NCBI GenBank assembly: GCA_026686845.1
Contig: JAIVEN010000028.1
Location: 77,001 to 141,000, forward strand
Direction: 5' to 3'
From: Adenanthera pavonina
Taxonomy: Eukaryota; Streptophyta; Magnoliopsida; Fabales; Fabaceae
DNA length: 64,000 bases
The notes below the pieces were generated by a model, which saw nothing but the letters and a program-made list of their open reading frames with translations, made no database searches and had not been told where the DNA came from. Shown piece by piece: positions 23,698-36,218 of this stretch; positions within the stretch are counted from its first letter, which is position 1; each line of letters opens with the position of its first letter. The translations under genes and the position numbers were made by a program.

Positions 23698-24540
23698 TAG
23701 GGGTGTGTATGGATTGGATTGAGCTCGGGGTTCATGTGAACCCACACCCCGCCCTGGGAATAGACCAGGTACATTCAGGTTTACTCCCTAGGTTGGATCA
23801 CTGGGTCTATCGAGCTTTGGCACAAATCGGGAAAAATTAAAGGAAGGAGCATATGAATATAAGAAAAAAGTGCAAAGCCAACAAAATGAAATATAAATGT
23901 GGAGTAGCCACAAAAACACAAAAATAATAGTAAAAGAAGCTTGGTGGATCTAAGAATAGTGAGATCTGACGATGGAGTTGTAGAGGAGGTAAAGGAGACG
24001 GTGGCAACATGAGATTTGAAATGCGGGATGGCGACGACAAGATCTAAGATGTGAGATGACAATGGCGGGATTTGAGAAGCAAGATTGTGATAGCGAGATT
24101 TGAGAAATGAGATAATGACGATGACAATCATGCAACATTCTAATTTACCGTTAGAAATAGAAATTAGGTGTGTGGGAGAGGGAAATGCCACTAAGCCAGT
24201 GTCATTGAGAATCTATCAACATGAGAATGGAATGTGTGGGAGAGGGAGAGGCCACTGAGATACTTTCTCAGTAGATGCTTGAGAGTGGGAGAGAGAGGTG
24301 AGAGGAAGTGTGAAAGAGGAAAAAATGTGACGAAGCCACGGAGGCGTGATACTAAGAGTGATAGGTTTATAAAAAAATAATTAATTGATGTTTTAATAAA
24401 AAACATATATGAATGGGCCGGTCCGTGGTGAATTAGCCCACTGATTCAACCAACAACCCAGATTGGCCTGACTTTTTAGATATCAGTTTGGTATGGGCCA
24501 GAGTAGTTTAGTCGAGTTGGCGGATTTGTGCTCAGCCTTA
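23698..24540. mobile_element. 843-bp non-autonomous hAT element
   Basis: Bounded by a perfect 8-bp direct repeat ATTAAGAT (23690-23697 and 24541-24548). Ends TAGGGGTGTGTATGG and, reversed, TAAGGCTGAGCACAA are short imperfect inverted repeats. The terminal regions contain GGGCCGG and TTGGCCTGA-type blocks as in the smaller hAT MITE at 15876. The ORFs inside (up to 136 codons) have no resemblance to a transposase. It lies between the 3' ends of the gluconokinase and coiled-coil genes. Confidence 0.85.
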
Positions 24541-24548
24541 ATTAAGAT

Positions 24549-25216
24549 GTCCAATTTATCAATATTAAACATAGAAAACGTTTTGTATTTGAAAGCCGAA
24601 TTTTATTGTATCTTTTAAAAAAAAACTCATCCCACTTTGCTGCAAAATTCAGCAAATAGCTTTCTTTTCCGGGTTAGGGAGAAAAAAGAGCAATGGTGAA
24701 GTAATGTTAGGAAAGTCAAGCCAAAACGGATTCGTAGCATTCACATCTGTTGCCAGTAGAGTTCAATATGGCAACTTTAGAACAACATATTACATATTTC
24801 ATTCATTTTTTTGGTAAAAAATAAACATTTTATATTTGCTCCTACAACAAGTACTATATATATATTTTTTAATATTGACTTGGCATAAATTGGCCCAAAA
24901 AAAAAAAGATTTAGCATAAATAATGTTTTGCTTTAAAATTAAGCCAAGGAAGAGGATAATAAAAACCAAAGTTTTTATATCCTTGACTTTTTTTTTGGTC
25001 AGACTAGAAGAGACAAAAAATTCAAAAAAAAAAAAGGAAGATGTATATTAAGCTAAACAAAGCACAAGAAAAACTATTTAAATGTGTTAAAAGGTTATAC
25101 TTGTTCACCACAAATCTGTTACTGATGATTAACCAAAATTTCAAAATGGAAACTGTACCCAGAGGCAGCATGATGAAACGTGGCACTGGCACCCATAGTT
25201 GTAGAAGAATTATGAA
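24549..25216. other. intergenic / 3' UTR of coiled-coil gene
   Basis: AT-rich, no ORF supported. It includes the 3' UTR of the minus-strand gene that stops at 25217. Confidence 0.4.
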
Positions 25217-28200
25217 TCATTTCTTCGCCTTGGCAAATCTCAGACATCGATACTTCTCCCCACTAACGGTAATTTCTAGAGCTCCATCTTGGTTGTCCTG
25301 ATTGGATGCAGTTCCCATTAACACACTTTTTTCTTTCTCAAGATTGTCCCTCTCCATCTTCAGCCTTGCTTCTTGACGAGCAATCTCTGCCTGGAATATA
25401 TAATATTTGTTGCAAAGTGGCCATATAATAGATGGAAATATAGTTAGAAGGTTACACCAACTTCTGGAAAGAAAAATGATATTAGTCAATTCCCATTTTT
25501 TATTTCCAAAATGAAAATATTACTGCTTGGCCGGTGACAATGCACAAATTTTATAAAACGATTCCATGGCCCAAGTGTGGAGCAAGGTACCAAACAAAAC
25601 ATTGGATAAGGATACTATGCCCACAAGGATGGCCTAAGCATTACTATTAGAAATTATCTTACGTAATATACCACCATCGATTAGAATGGCCAAACCATTA
25701 CTATTGGAAATTATCTAAAGTAATTTATTGTCATCGATCCCAATGATCACCTCCAGCCTCCCACTAAAAGATACGTGCTTTCATGTATCTATTATCTGTA
25801 CACACACACACACACAGATATATATGAAGAGAGAGAGAGACACACACTCACCCAAATAGAAGGCATTGACAATTTTAAAACATTTGTACTGAGTCCAAGG
25901 TTCAACATGATTAAAATCTTGCTATCTCTTGCTAAAAACCTTAATTGGCTACTACATCAACTATAATGTGAAGACACAAGTAGACCTTAAGAAGGATGTA
26001 TATATGCAAATTCCTCAAGGCCTAGAAGAAACAAGTAGTACTTGTAAATCTCACAAATCCTTATATGGTTTTAAGCAGCCCCCAGATGTCTGATTTGAGA
26101 AAATTCACTATTGATTCACACGTTGTTTGTTTTTTTGACCATTCACACACCTTGTTTGTTAAACATTGCTAATATGGGAAATTCTCAATCATGATTGTTT
26201 AGGTGGAAGACATTGTACTGACACGGAACCATAATATGATAAAATTGCTTGACTAATGAAGACACTTGCATCTAAATTTGAGGCAATTTGACCACGTGGA
26301 GCAGTAAGAAACAACCTGTGATTGCACAAAGCAGTTTGCACGTAGAGTTTCATGCATTAGCTCTTGGGATTTATGAAGGTATCTGGCCAATGAGACTCTT
26401 AAAGGAGCTGAAGCTGAGTGTTGTCTTGCCTACGAAAGTATTATGTGGCAACATGGCAACTATGGAATAGCTAGAATTCCTATTCATCAAGATAGGAGTA
26501 AACGTGTGGAGATTAGTAAGAGAAGATCGACTTAGAACTGAGTTGAGTTCTGCTCGAAGGGAAGACTAAGGCTATTACAAGAGTTGAGTTTGTTAACTTC
26601 TAAACTGGGAATGGTTAAAATCTATTTCCCAGCTTGAGAGGCAATTTAAGGGGAATATTGAAAACTAATGTGGTGAAGGAGATTTGCAAATCAATATTTT
26701 CATCAGGTTTATTTGAAAAGTACCCAGACAACAACTGAAACATTGTATTGTATTAAAACTCCACTATGGTTGTGTTCATTCTACACATACGTTGTCTATG
26801 TTGTACCCATAACACATGTCCTCTAATCCAATGGTGTCATTCTTATAATAATATAGGCTTCCTGTGTGATCCATTCACAATAGGGCACTTGTATAACTAT
26901 CATTAGTCCCACGGACATTGTTCTGCTGGGAATAACTAAAGAACTCCTCATTTGAAGTTTTAGTGGACATCAGATGATGATATAGTGACAATGTAAAATT
27001 GTAGTGCCAAGACAAGTGTTCAAAGGAGCCATTTTTCAAGACCCCACTAATCCAAAAAAGACCCCTCGCCACCTAATGACTAGCTGGGTACAATGGGATC
27101 CCATTCAAGAGTTAAAGGACTTGGAGATGGGTCATCTATAGCTAACCATGAGGTGAGAGACAATTTCCTACCTATTTTGCGATTGACATGTAGTTTCAAG
27201 CTAGGCAAGAGTGTTAGTGGGACAATCAAAGCTCTGCCACAAGGTCTCCTAGTTCCATCAGAATTCACTACTCTTAGAACTAGATTCCCATTGTCCAGTA
27301 GAACGGCACTGATGTTTCAGTCACTACTCATGGTGGTGTTGCTAGTGTTATCTACAAGGCATAGATGAATGGGGTCCCCATGGATTCGATTAATAATCAA
27401 CTTTTTGGTGCTATCAATGATGAGAGTTGCAGAATCATTAGGAGCAATGGGATTGGCTCTATTGGCTATCCAAAGTCGAGTGGGTGAGGATAGGTATAGG
27501 GGTTTGGAATACCAGATGGCTAAGTAAGTGTTATTGGTGCAAGAAGATTTGAAGAATCCTAAGGTGAAAATCTTGTTGTTGGAAACCAGGAAGTCAGTGT
27601 AATTGAGTGTGTTTGATTGATTTAAAGTGTCAATTTCTACAATCCCACCAATGTAACACAATAACAGCCAAGAGGCTATTAGTAGGATGAGAAACTAAAC
27701 AGACATCAATGAGCTTTCCTAACGACCCATTAGTTTTTTAACTTTGGTCGTGCTTTTAGTTTTTTCTGCTTTTCTTTTTTTATTTCCACCAAAGTGCTTT
27801 TAGTTATGTGAATTTTAAAAGCACATTTAAGACCAAGAAAATATTCTTTAAAAGCACAGAGTATGAGATTAAAATCTAACAGCTTGTTTGGTTTATATTT
27901 AGTTGGATAAACTTATGTTTGTAAATGTACTTTGGGTTAACTTTGTGTTTAACTTATTTTAAAAGGTCATTTTATAAACTCACTTTTACCTTTAAATGTA
28001 CTTTTAGCCAACGGACTGAAGAAGTTACCTTTTCAGTTTGTAAATGTATTTTTATTTCATAGTCATTTTGTCAAACTTACCTTCACAATAAAAAACATTC
28101 ACATATAAATCACATTATAACAAGCTTACTTTTATCCAAAAAAATGAATAATTTAGTATTTTCATTCACATAATATTTTTTAAGAAATATTGAATGTTAA

Positions 28201-31200
28201 AAGTATAATAAATATTTTCATATTTTCTTCTATTTGTGGTAATTGAAAAGTATTTTTATAATTATAACATTATTTATTATTGATAATTAAAATTAATTTA
28301 GTAATTTAAAAATATTTTTACAAATTAAAGAAATCAAAACTGAATATTCTACTTATTTTAATTAAATATAGTTTTTAAAAAATTCCAATGATTAAAAAAT
28401 TAATAACAAATGTTTTAATATATATATATATATATATACTAAGAGTATTATTTTCTAACCAAATGCAAATATTTATTCCTTACTATAACTTACCAAACAC
28501 ACTTATCTCATTTCATCAAATCTCATTTTCATTTTTATCTTCATTCCCATAAAAATATTTCACCAACCAATTCAGATGGGGCATTGAATTGATACTGTAC
28601 AAAAATAGACTTTGCACTTTGAAAGGCTAAATTTATAGGTTTTCTTTTAGTGGAATTATGGCCAAGACATCAGGCTGATTAGAGGTTTATAAATGTGCAT
28701 CAGGGTAAGAGTGACATTATGATTAAAGACCAAAACATATGTTGTTTCTGCTGTAAACAGAACACACAAGTGCAACTTTAGGATTCAACAGATTTAGGGA
28801 AAAATCAATTTAAAAAAAAAACTAGAATTTAGAAATAAAGAATATATAGCGTATGGCTGGCCAAGGAAACAGGTCTGTGCTAGGGTTTTTCAGTTCATGT
28901 TTTGGAAGTCAGAATCTGAGTTATGTTCTGACTTCTTAGCTTTAAAGTGTACAAGAGATTAAAGATCTAGAGATTAAAAATATGATGAGAAAAGACACAA
29001 CCAGGTTTCAGAATCTAGGATTTGATCGCATCAGGAAACCATGAAAGTGATGGAGCCCCTAATCAGGAAGAAAGAAAAAAAAACGGGAATTCTTGCCTGT
29101 TAGAAACAATAAGAATAATGAGAATGGTTATTTGTTAGTTAATGAGCTAGTGTTTGTTAGTAGCTGAGTTGCTTGTAACAAGTAGTTGTTCAGTTGAGGT
29201 TTTAACTGAGTGGCAACTGATCTCTCTCTGCTCTAAGCCATTATAAGGAAGGGGTCAGAGTAGGTTGTTGAATCTTTCTAAATGAAATTCATATTGAGTA
29301 CCTGTGCCTAGAAGGTACCAGGAATGCACAGCCAGGGTATGGATGGAAATAGTTTCAAGGGTAGTGGGACAGTAGGACATGTGTTACTCTTAGCACGAGT
29401 GGGTTTTGGCAATTCTGTTAATAAGGAAAGTTTAGAAAGAGGGAGAAATGAAAGTAAATGGCGACAAGAAATTTAAGTGAGGTTTTGGGAGACATCTAGC
29501 ATCTCAAATAGCTAGAGAATTCTGTGTTTTTACTTTTTATTGTTAGTTTTCAACTTTTGCTGGCATATTATTCCTTTGTTAGCATTTTAATTCAATAAAT
29601 ACAAACTAGACACATTTCTCCGTGCATTGCATAAAATGTGTTACATTATTTATGACTTATGAATAGTGTGGTTTGATATAGATTTTATATTTTTTATTGA
29701 TTTCTACAATTCAGTGAAACAAAAAGTATTTTCCTATATTTTCTTGAGTTTTCTATTTGATTTCCATCAGAAACTATCTTCTGGGAAAAGTTAAGCAGAG
29801 AGAACAAAAATAACAATAATTGGCAGGAAACATTTGAAAAATACATTGGAATTATAACAGAGATGGAAGCTAATAATCTGTCAATGTTAACAGGGACATG
29901 TACTACTGAATCAACATAGAACATAAACACATACTCCTACGATGGATAAAGTGGAATTAAGAACACTATAACAATAAAGATAGACACAATCAATGAACCC
30001 AGTTCAACTGAGAATAAATTATTGTCACATTAAACATTAAACATTGTGATAATAGGATGTCACCAGCACATATTCAGACAGGTGACTGAAGAAACAAAAT
30101 AAAAAAATCCAAGCAAAATCTACATAAGTCTGAGCATGAGTAGAGAAAATCACCTAAAAAGATACATGAAATCATTTTTGTGATTAGTATTGTTATTATT
30201 TTAAATACAGGGTGTACTACTTTCTAATTTGAGTTTGTCAAAATAACAGGGCACTATCCATGCTTGGTTTGTACAACTGGCATAATAAGAGTTTTAATCA
30301 CAAAACTAATTATAAATGACTACAGGCTCATAACATCTCATCATAAACAGCATTTTATAACTGGCAGATGCCTGGAACTACAAGTGAATTCCAGTTCCAC
30401 CTTACAGCCAAAGTAAGGATAAGAGTAAAATTTTTCCTCCAAAAATTAGTTGGTTACAGTATTTCTTGATAGTATTGCTCGAAAAAGCCATCATTTTATT
30501 AAAAGAAGCTCTGAGAGAGTATCATCAAAATCTTTTCACTGAAGAAGTTCATGACAGGATCTGGTACTTCACTAAAAATAGTTGGGGTCATGTGAGTAGT
30601 GATAGTTTGGAAAGGGGTGGAAGAAGAATTGACAGAAGAAATTAGAAGAGCTATTTTTAATATTGGGAGTTTTAAAGCCCTGGGCGAAGATGGCTTTCCT
30701 GCAGTATTCTTTGAAAAGAATTGGGTGGTTATTGGAGGTAATGTGTGTAGTTTGGTGGTGGAAGAGTTAAATAAAACTCTGTTGGTACTGGTTCCAAAAG
30801 TAGATGTACCAGAAGTTGAGTCAATTGAGACCAATATCTTTATGTAATGTTATCTACAAAAGCGTTACTAAGATATTGGTTAATAGACTTAAACTTGTAA
30901 TAAGCAAGATTGTCTCTCCGTTTCAACCTAGTTTTGTGCCAGGAAGGAATATTCAAGAGAATATCATTGTGGCTAGAGAAGTAGTTCATTCTATGAATAG
31001 AATGAGGGGAAGAAAGGGATTTACGGCCATCAAAATAGACCTTGAAAAGGCCTATGACAAAATGAGTTGGAGTTTCATGATGAGGGTTTTAGAAGAAATC
31101 GGCTTTCCAGATGCAATTTTGAATTTGATATGGAACTGTATCTGTTCTACAAGAATGGAGGCCTTATGGAATGGTGCTGGATCATGTGAAGTGATGCCAT

Positions 31201-32112
31201 CGTTAAGACAAGGTGATCCACTTTCACCTTATCTTTTCATGTTAGGGATGGAGAAACATTCACATTTAATCATGGATGTTGTTGAAGAAAAGAAGTGGAT
31301 GCCAATTAAGATGGGAAGAAGAGCTACACCAATTTCTCATCTTCTATTCGCAGATGATTTAATGCTTTCTACGAAGAAGAGGAAGATCAGTTAAGAATTG
31401 TTCTAGACTGCTTGGAGAGGTTGGGGAGATGTCTGGACAGAAACTGAATATACAGAAGACTACTGTATTTTTTTCGAGGAATGTATGTGTGAAGATAAGC
31501 AGAAGTTGTTAGCAGAAAAATGTGGATTCACTAGGGTCAAGGAGATTGGAGGGATGGAAAGCACAGAATCTGTCCTTAGCAGGAAAGCTCACTCTTGTTC
31601 AAGCAGTAACCTCTCAAGCTTCTATTTTCAGATGCAGCATGGTAGAATACCGAGGGGTGTGTGCAGAGAAATTGAAAGAATGAAAAGAAATTTCATATTT
31701 AGCTATCTTGGAACCTTGCATTTTTTAGAGTACTACTTGTATAGGAAACATATTTAGCTATTTTGGATGAAATCAGAGTTGCCAACAATTTTATTATCAT
31801 CCTTTGTCTTACAAGTGAAGGTCCAGAAGGAGCAGTAAATTGCACATCAACGGAAGAACAAAAAAGTAGAGAAATGAATACCTCGCGACGAGAAAGCTCA
31901 GCCTTCCAAGCAGCTTCACGTTCAGCAACTTCACGCTCACGTTCCTCGATGTAGCTTTGCATCTCTCTATCCTTCATGATCCTATCCTGAATATCAGCAT
32001 CTAGTGCTTCCTTCAGTTCCTCCACAAACTTATCTACCACAGCCTTTATCCGTAGAGACATTCCGGTCCAACCTTTTGTGGAAAAATAACCCACACCTGA
32101 GACCATAACCAA
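25217..32112 (-). CDS. conserved plant coiled-coil protein of unknown function, two coding exons
   Basis: Exon 1 is 31882-32112 (77 codons from MVMVSGVG) and exon 2 is 25217-25390 (57 codons and stop), joining in phase 0 at GAG/GTATTC and TTCCAG/GCAGAG for a 134-residue product. Residues about 18-100 are strongly charged and predicted to form one long coiled coil (EALDADIQDRIMKDREMQSY; EREREVAEREAAWKAELSR; ARQEARLKMERDNLEKEKSV). The C-terminus GALEITVSGEKYRCLRFAKA is compact and basic. I recognise the sequence as typical of a small conserved plant family but know no function for it. The start is uncertain: a CTCAG acceptor-like site overlaps the first codons, so an upstream exon (possibly near 32.7 kb) may supply the true start. 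The 6491-bp intron holds a copia remnant, a lectin-kinase pseudogene and a LINE fragment. Confidence 0.8.
25391..25969. other. intron sequence with CA/GA microsatellite
   Basis: No gene. Two imperfect copies of GGCCTAAGCATTACTATTAG (near 25632) and GGCCAAACCATTACTATTGG (near 25688) occur about 56 bp apart. A (CA)n-TATA-(GA)n-(CA)n microsatellite lies at 25799-25850. Confidence 0.6.
25970..26870 (+). pseudogene. decayed Ty1/copia RT, RNase H and 3' end
   Basis: RT pieces VDLKKDVYMQIPQGLEE and KSLYGFKQPPDV appear first, then VEDIVLTRNHN-like text in place of the YVDD region, and then RNase H (TTWSSKKQPVIAQSSLHVEF; LALGIYEGI). Stops and deletions separate them. A purine tract AATTTAAGGGGAATA at about 26644 marks the former 3' end before the LTR. 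It lies in the intron of the coiled-coil gene, in antisense to it. Confidence 0.75.
26875..27706 (-). pseudogene. G-type lectin S-receptor-like kinase, truncated pseudogene
   Basis: From ATG at 27706 the frame meets TAG at codon 4, then continues as a signal peptide (FLILLIASWLLLCYIGG) and a bulb-lectin domain (DFLVSNNKIFTLGFFKSSC; YLAIWYSKPLYLSSPTRLWI; ANRANPIAPND). Two or more frameshifts follow, with recognisable DNGNLVLR, LPSLKLHVNRKIGRKLSLTS and GSFEHLSWHYNFTLS. The S-locus glycoprotein, PAN, transmembrane and kinase parts are missing. The family are plasma-membrane receptor kinases in defence and self-recognition. This copy cannot be functional. It lies in the coiled-coil gene intron, on the same strand. 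Confidence 0.88.
27885..28506. mobile_element. possible MITE, AT-rich
   Basis: Left end CAGCTTGTTTGGTTTAT and reversed right end GTGTGTTTGGTAAGT are weak inverted repeats around about 620 bp of very AT-rich DNA with an (AT)n tract at 28420-28438. The flanking trinucleotides TAA and TTA do not agree, so this is tentative. Confidence 0.35.
28507..30504. other. intron sequence, no gene
   Basis: No coding signal. The stretch 29098-29330 begins TGTTAGAAACAATAAGAAT and has the look of a short copia LTR, but no repeat partner or target duplication was found. Confidence 0.35.
30505..31700 (+). pseudogene. L1-type LINE reverse transcriptase fragment
   Basis: Contains, in order and across frameshifts: YHQNLFTEE, FKALGEDGFPAVFFEKNW, LSQLRPISLCNVIYKSVTKI, RLKLVISKIVSPFQPSFVPG, GFTAIKIDLEKAYDKMSWSF, RQGDPLSPYLFML and HLLFADDLMLSTK, the LINE form of the catalytic FADD box, followed by the thumb region text AGKLTLVQAVTSQASI. 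Both the endonuclease end and the 3' end with poly(A) are missing. It lies in the coiled-coil gene intron about 180 bp from its splice donor, in antisense. Confidence 0.9.
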
Positions 32113-33616
32113 TACAATCTAAAATTTCTATACGTGGAAAAATTACAATCAAGAATTGGGTTCAGCTTCATTTTTATGGCACGCCCAAAGAGAATGACTA
32201 TGACAGAATCTAGATTCTCCATATTTTACATTTAACCTCATAATTATAACTAACATTCAATTACCTACAGGGATTCTTTTATTAAACCGGCAGGGCAATT
32301 TCAAGCAATAAAAAAGCATTACCTATATCGCTATGTTTATCATTTCTTTGTACTTTTTAGGTTGTTTTCTTTAATTAAAAAAATCAAACTACTTCCATTT
32401 TGCATTGCAAATTTTGTTATTCCATCTGGGAAGAGACTTATATTTAACTAATCTGTAACCAGCACATGCGCGTGATATTAATCCAAATTATAATTATTAT
32501 TATCATCTTATTAATTAATTGATTTGCACTTGCCAACTGTGAATTACCGAAGCTTTCAATTAAAACACACTTCTCAGCTCATGAAAAATAATGTAAACAA
32601 ATTGCATAACGTCAGGAAATTGTGAAACAGCTAACTCATTGAAGCAATGGAAGGCAACAAGAGTATGATTGTAAAGCACTTCCAAAGATTGAAGTGAATG
32701 GAAGAGAACCCAATAGGCGACGAAGGTTTCAATGTCGGGTGGAGTTCAACTGGAGCCTCCTCCCCATCCTTATTCTTGGCCACTGCGGGCTCTATTTGTG
32801 CAATAGAGGGAGAGAGAATTGCAGAGTCTTGCTTAGATAATTAGATTTCTTGTTTTTTTTTGCCCAAAAGCAAAAATTCAGGACGGAGGACGGACTGACG
32901 AGGAAATAAACTCAGCAAAAAAAAAATAGTAAACATATAATTAAAATTACATGTATGTATGCGTATATATTTTGAAGCTCTATATTCCATACGTATTGGA
33001 AGTATTCTTAGTTTTTTTTTCTTAAAAAAATTCTAAAATAATTTAAATAATAAAAAAACCGCTTTCAATTTCTTATTTTAAATATATTTATAATATTATT
33101 AAAATACTTATTAAATCTCAAAATTTTATATTTTTTAATCTTTGATATATTAATTTGTTAAATATATATAAATTTTATATGATTATTTCTCATATTTGTA
33201 TTATAAAATTTTAAAATTTATTATATCCAATGTATTATATCATATCATGTTATACATTATACGTATACTTTGTATTTTTTTAAAGTCAACTAGGGGCGGA
33301 TGTTAAGAGTTGTCTCTTAAATAGAGTTTGGATTCTTTTAAGTAGTGGACTTTCTGGTTGCACTTTGATGGGGAAATTTATACTCTCAAGAAATTCGAGA
33401 ACCCAACTCAAAACACATGGAGTGGGGCTACCATCTTTGTTATTCCTAGTTCCAATCTTTGTTATTCCTAGTTCCAACAATGAGAATCTTGCTTTGGTTT
33501 AAAAAAAAATAAAACTGATAACCTTGCCAAAAGTCTAAATTACCCTCATCTTCTTCAAACCTTGGGCTTCCACCACCCTTTACCACCAGTTCCTCCACCC
33601 ATGACTGCCTCTCCTT
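32113..33616. other. 5' region of coiled-coil gene and intergenic sequence
   Basis: The GC-richer part 32690-32830 could be a 5' UTR exon or promoter of the minus-strand gene; its ATG on that strand runs into a stop within 13 codons. A 22-bp tandem duplication (TCTTTGTTATTCCTAGTTCC type) lies at 33435-33478. Nothing else supported. Confidence 0.35.
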
Positions 33617-34410
33617 GCTTTGCAATGAAGATAGGGAAGAAGCCATGAATAGCATTAGATTTATTGTCTACAAAGGGGATTTTCTTGCTCTCTTATAATT
33701 TTCTTAGCTAGAACTGTTTTGTTTTGAGTTTTTGTATTGAATCTTTATACTAAGATCAAAGTTTGAAATTGATTTAGTTACTGGACATTAGATTTAATTT
33801 GATCAATTTCATTTGAGAGAGTTTATTTTGATATAATTGGATTGATATTATGATGTTGATATCATATTAAGTTTTCAGCCAACATTTTCTTGTCTTCAAT
33901 AGTAGTTTAACTATTTTGATTGCATGGTTAGTGAATTAGGATGGTTAAATTGTTGTTTTGGATGAGTCAAATGATTGGTTGACATTGGTTTTAGGTTGTG
34001 ATGATCAATGTATGACAATAGAATTAAAGGAAATCCAATTGGACAATTTAGAAATTAATAAAGTGACACACCTACTAAATGTTTGAATAAATGTCAAGAA
34101 GAAATATGTGTTGTAATAGTTGAATTCTCACATTTGGATTGAAGAACTTTGGTTGGACTTAACATTCTCACTTTATTAAATCAATTCTCTTACACAGTCC
34201 CTTGTAGAATCATTTTAGCTCTTCTGATTGGCAAATTCTCTATTTATATTGGAAAGCATCACATTTAATTGATAATGTTCTTGAATCCACTTCCTATCAC
34301 TTTGCTAATTTTCAAATTCTTCCATTTTGTTTGTTAATTGTTGTGTTTTGCATTTCAAATTTTCTTAAACTTAAAGTGAACTAAAATCCCCTTAAACTTG
34401 CATTGCATCC
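33617..34410 (+). repeat. left arm of a 0.8-kb inverted repeat
   Basis: Reverse-complement match of 47420-48210, estimated by eye at about 85-88% over the parts compared. The inner end is CTTGCATTGCATCC and the outer end TTTGCAATGAAGATAGGGA. The arms are non-coding. Confidence 0.8.
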
Positions 34411-34425
34411 ACAGTAAGTAATAAC

Positions 34426-35934
34426 TATTTTGTTTGCTAGCTTCCCAAGAGGGGTGTGAATTGGGAAGTTTAAAATTTTCTATAAAATTGTAAAAGAGCA
34501 GTGAAAGTAAAAGTTGCAGAAAATAGAGTACTTAATATAAAATGCAATTTGTAAAGTAGAGGAAAGGGGGAGGACACAAAGATTTATCCTGGTTCGGTCT
34601 ACTCCTCTTGATCTACGTCTAGTCTTCAAGCCATCACTTGGGATTTTTCATTATCTTGCAAGAATCCGGTAGGCTCTTTGCAATGTCACAGTATAGCCTT
34701 GTACTCTGTTCTAAGAGCTTACAAATTTTTACTCTGCACTCTAGCAAAATATTTCCCAAATCCCTTGTGAAAACCCCTCACAAAAAAATCTTTTTTCCAG
34801 ATAAAGAAAAGATTGATTACAGAAAGAAAAACTCTCTAATAAAGAGTAAATGTGATAGTTGAAGTGCAATAAATGAAGTGTGAGTAATTAGAAGGCTTTT
34901 TTTAATGATTTTAACTATATATAGCATAAAATCGTTACCCACAACTTCAAATGAAGTTCTATTTATAGATTTGTGTCTTAACTATACGTTAGACACAAGA
35001 TCTAGTAATTAGAGACGTTATCAAATGGTTACTCTGCAAAACTAGCCGTTCACCAACCACATTTAATGCGTCTGACATTTTGAAATTCGAATTTTGAGGT
35101 GTCAATAGATGAATTTTGCAGAGACAATAAGTTAAAGACCTTAGCATTGAACTTCCAAAATTCGCCTATTTAAAAGTAAAATTCAAATTTTGGTTTTGCA
35201 ATTATTTCTCATATTAAAACATACGAATTTTCAAGTTTAAAGTGTATCTGTTGATTGTGAATAGTTGTCTCTATTGCTATAGTGCACTCGAAGTTTGAAT
35301 TTTGGGGATCCAAAATTCATCTGTCAGTGAACAACTCAATATGGCATAAGAGTTTTACTTTTTGAAATTTAAATTTTGAACTTTCAAAATTCATCTATTA
35401 GAGAGACCTCTAATCAGACTTACACGTTCTCATTCCAAAGTTCAAATTTTGAAAATCAAAGTTCATCTGTCAGAGAAACTAACTTTGAACTCTTTTTATG
35501 CTCTAATATTAGACGAACTTTGACATTGCTTTAGACAAATTTTCAATTTTTCACAAATTATGCTTGACTCGAAATTCAAATTTTAATCAACTGAAATTCG
35601 TTTGACAGAGGTGACATCTCTGTAACTTAGAATTTCAGTTAGCAAAGCTCAAATTTTCAATGATACAAATTGAGTTTAACAGTTCAAAATTAGTCAGTTA
35701 GTCAGTGTTTTAAAAATTTAACATAAGTTAGCATAGAATAATTGAAAAACACATATTTAAAACTAGTGGGAGTGAAATCAAAATCTTTTACTCTATGAAC
35801 ATTGTGAGAAATCCTAACACTTAATCTTTTACTAGTTTCTTCTTGGATTTCTTCACTTGATTGCTCCGTTATTCCTTTGATATATTTCTTCCAAGCTCTA
35901 GTTATTTAGAATTATCAAAACACTTGATTCAACA
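34426..35934 (-). repeat. 3' LTR of the 12.9-kb copia element
   Basis: Direct repeat of 45776-47293. It is rich in short repeats of the AATTCATCTGTCAGAGA type, mixed with AATTCAAATTTTGAA-type palindromic AT text. Its first bases (TATTTT) are mutated from TGTTAG seen in the other LTR. Confidence 0.9.
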
Positions 35935-36218
35935 TTCTCCCTTTTTTTGATGATGACAAAACAATTTGCAAACTGTATTAGTATTTGGGTTTGCTTCTAA
36001 GAGCTCTCCCTTAACATATGCATTAAAATTTAAAAATAAGTACAATATATATAGTAAAGCAGAAGAAAAATATGGAATCACATTAATTCATTCAGTCAAG
36101 GTTTAGTAAGTATAGTGATAAGACATTGCAAGAATAGTGTTTCAAAGCAAGATTGTCATTTCAGTACAAGGAATACTGCAAACAAAAACAAGCAAAGAGA
36201 AACAAGCAACCCTAGGAT

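Noticed and set aside
23781..24406. Several overlapping ORFs on the minus strand (up to 136 codons)
   Set aside because: All lie inside the hAT element, use repetitive GAGATTTGAGA-like text and match no transposase.
30499..30834. 111-codon ORF opposite the LINE
   Set aside because: Antisense shadow of the LINE reverse transcriptase.
33617..34410. Inverted arms as terminal repeats of a Mutator or foldback transposon
   Set aside because: No target duplication was found outside the arms and the arms carry no known end motif; recorded only as an inverted repeat.
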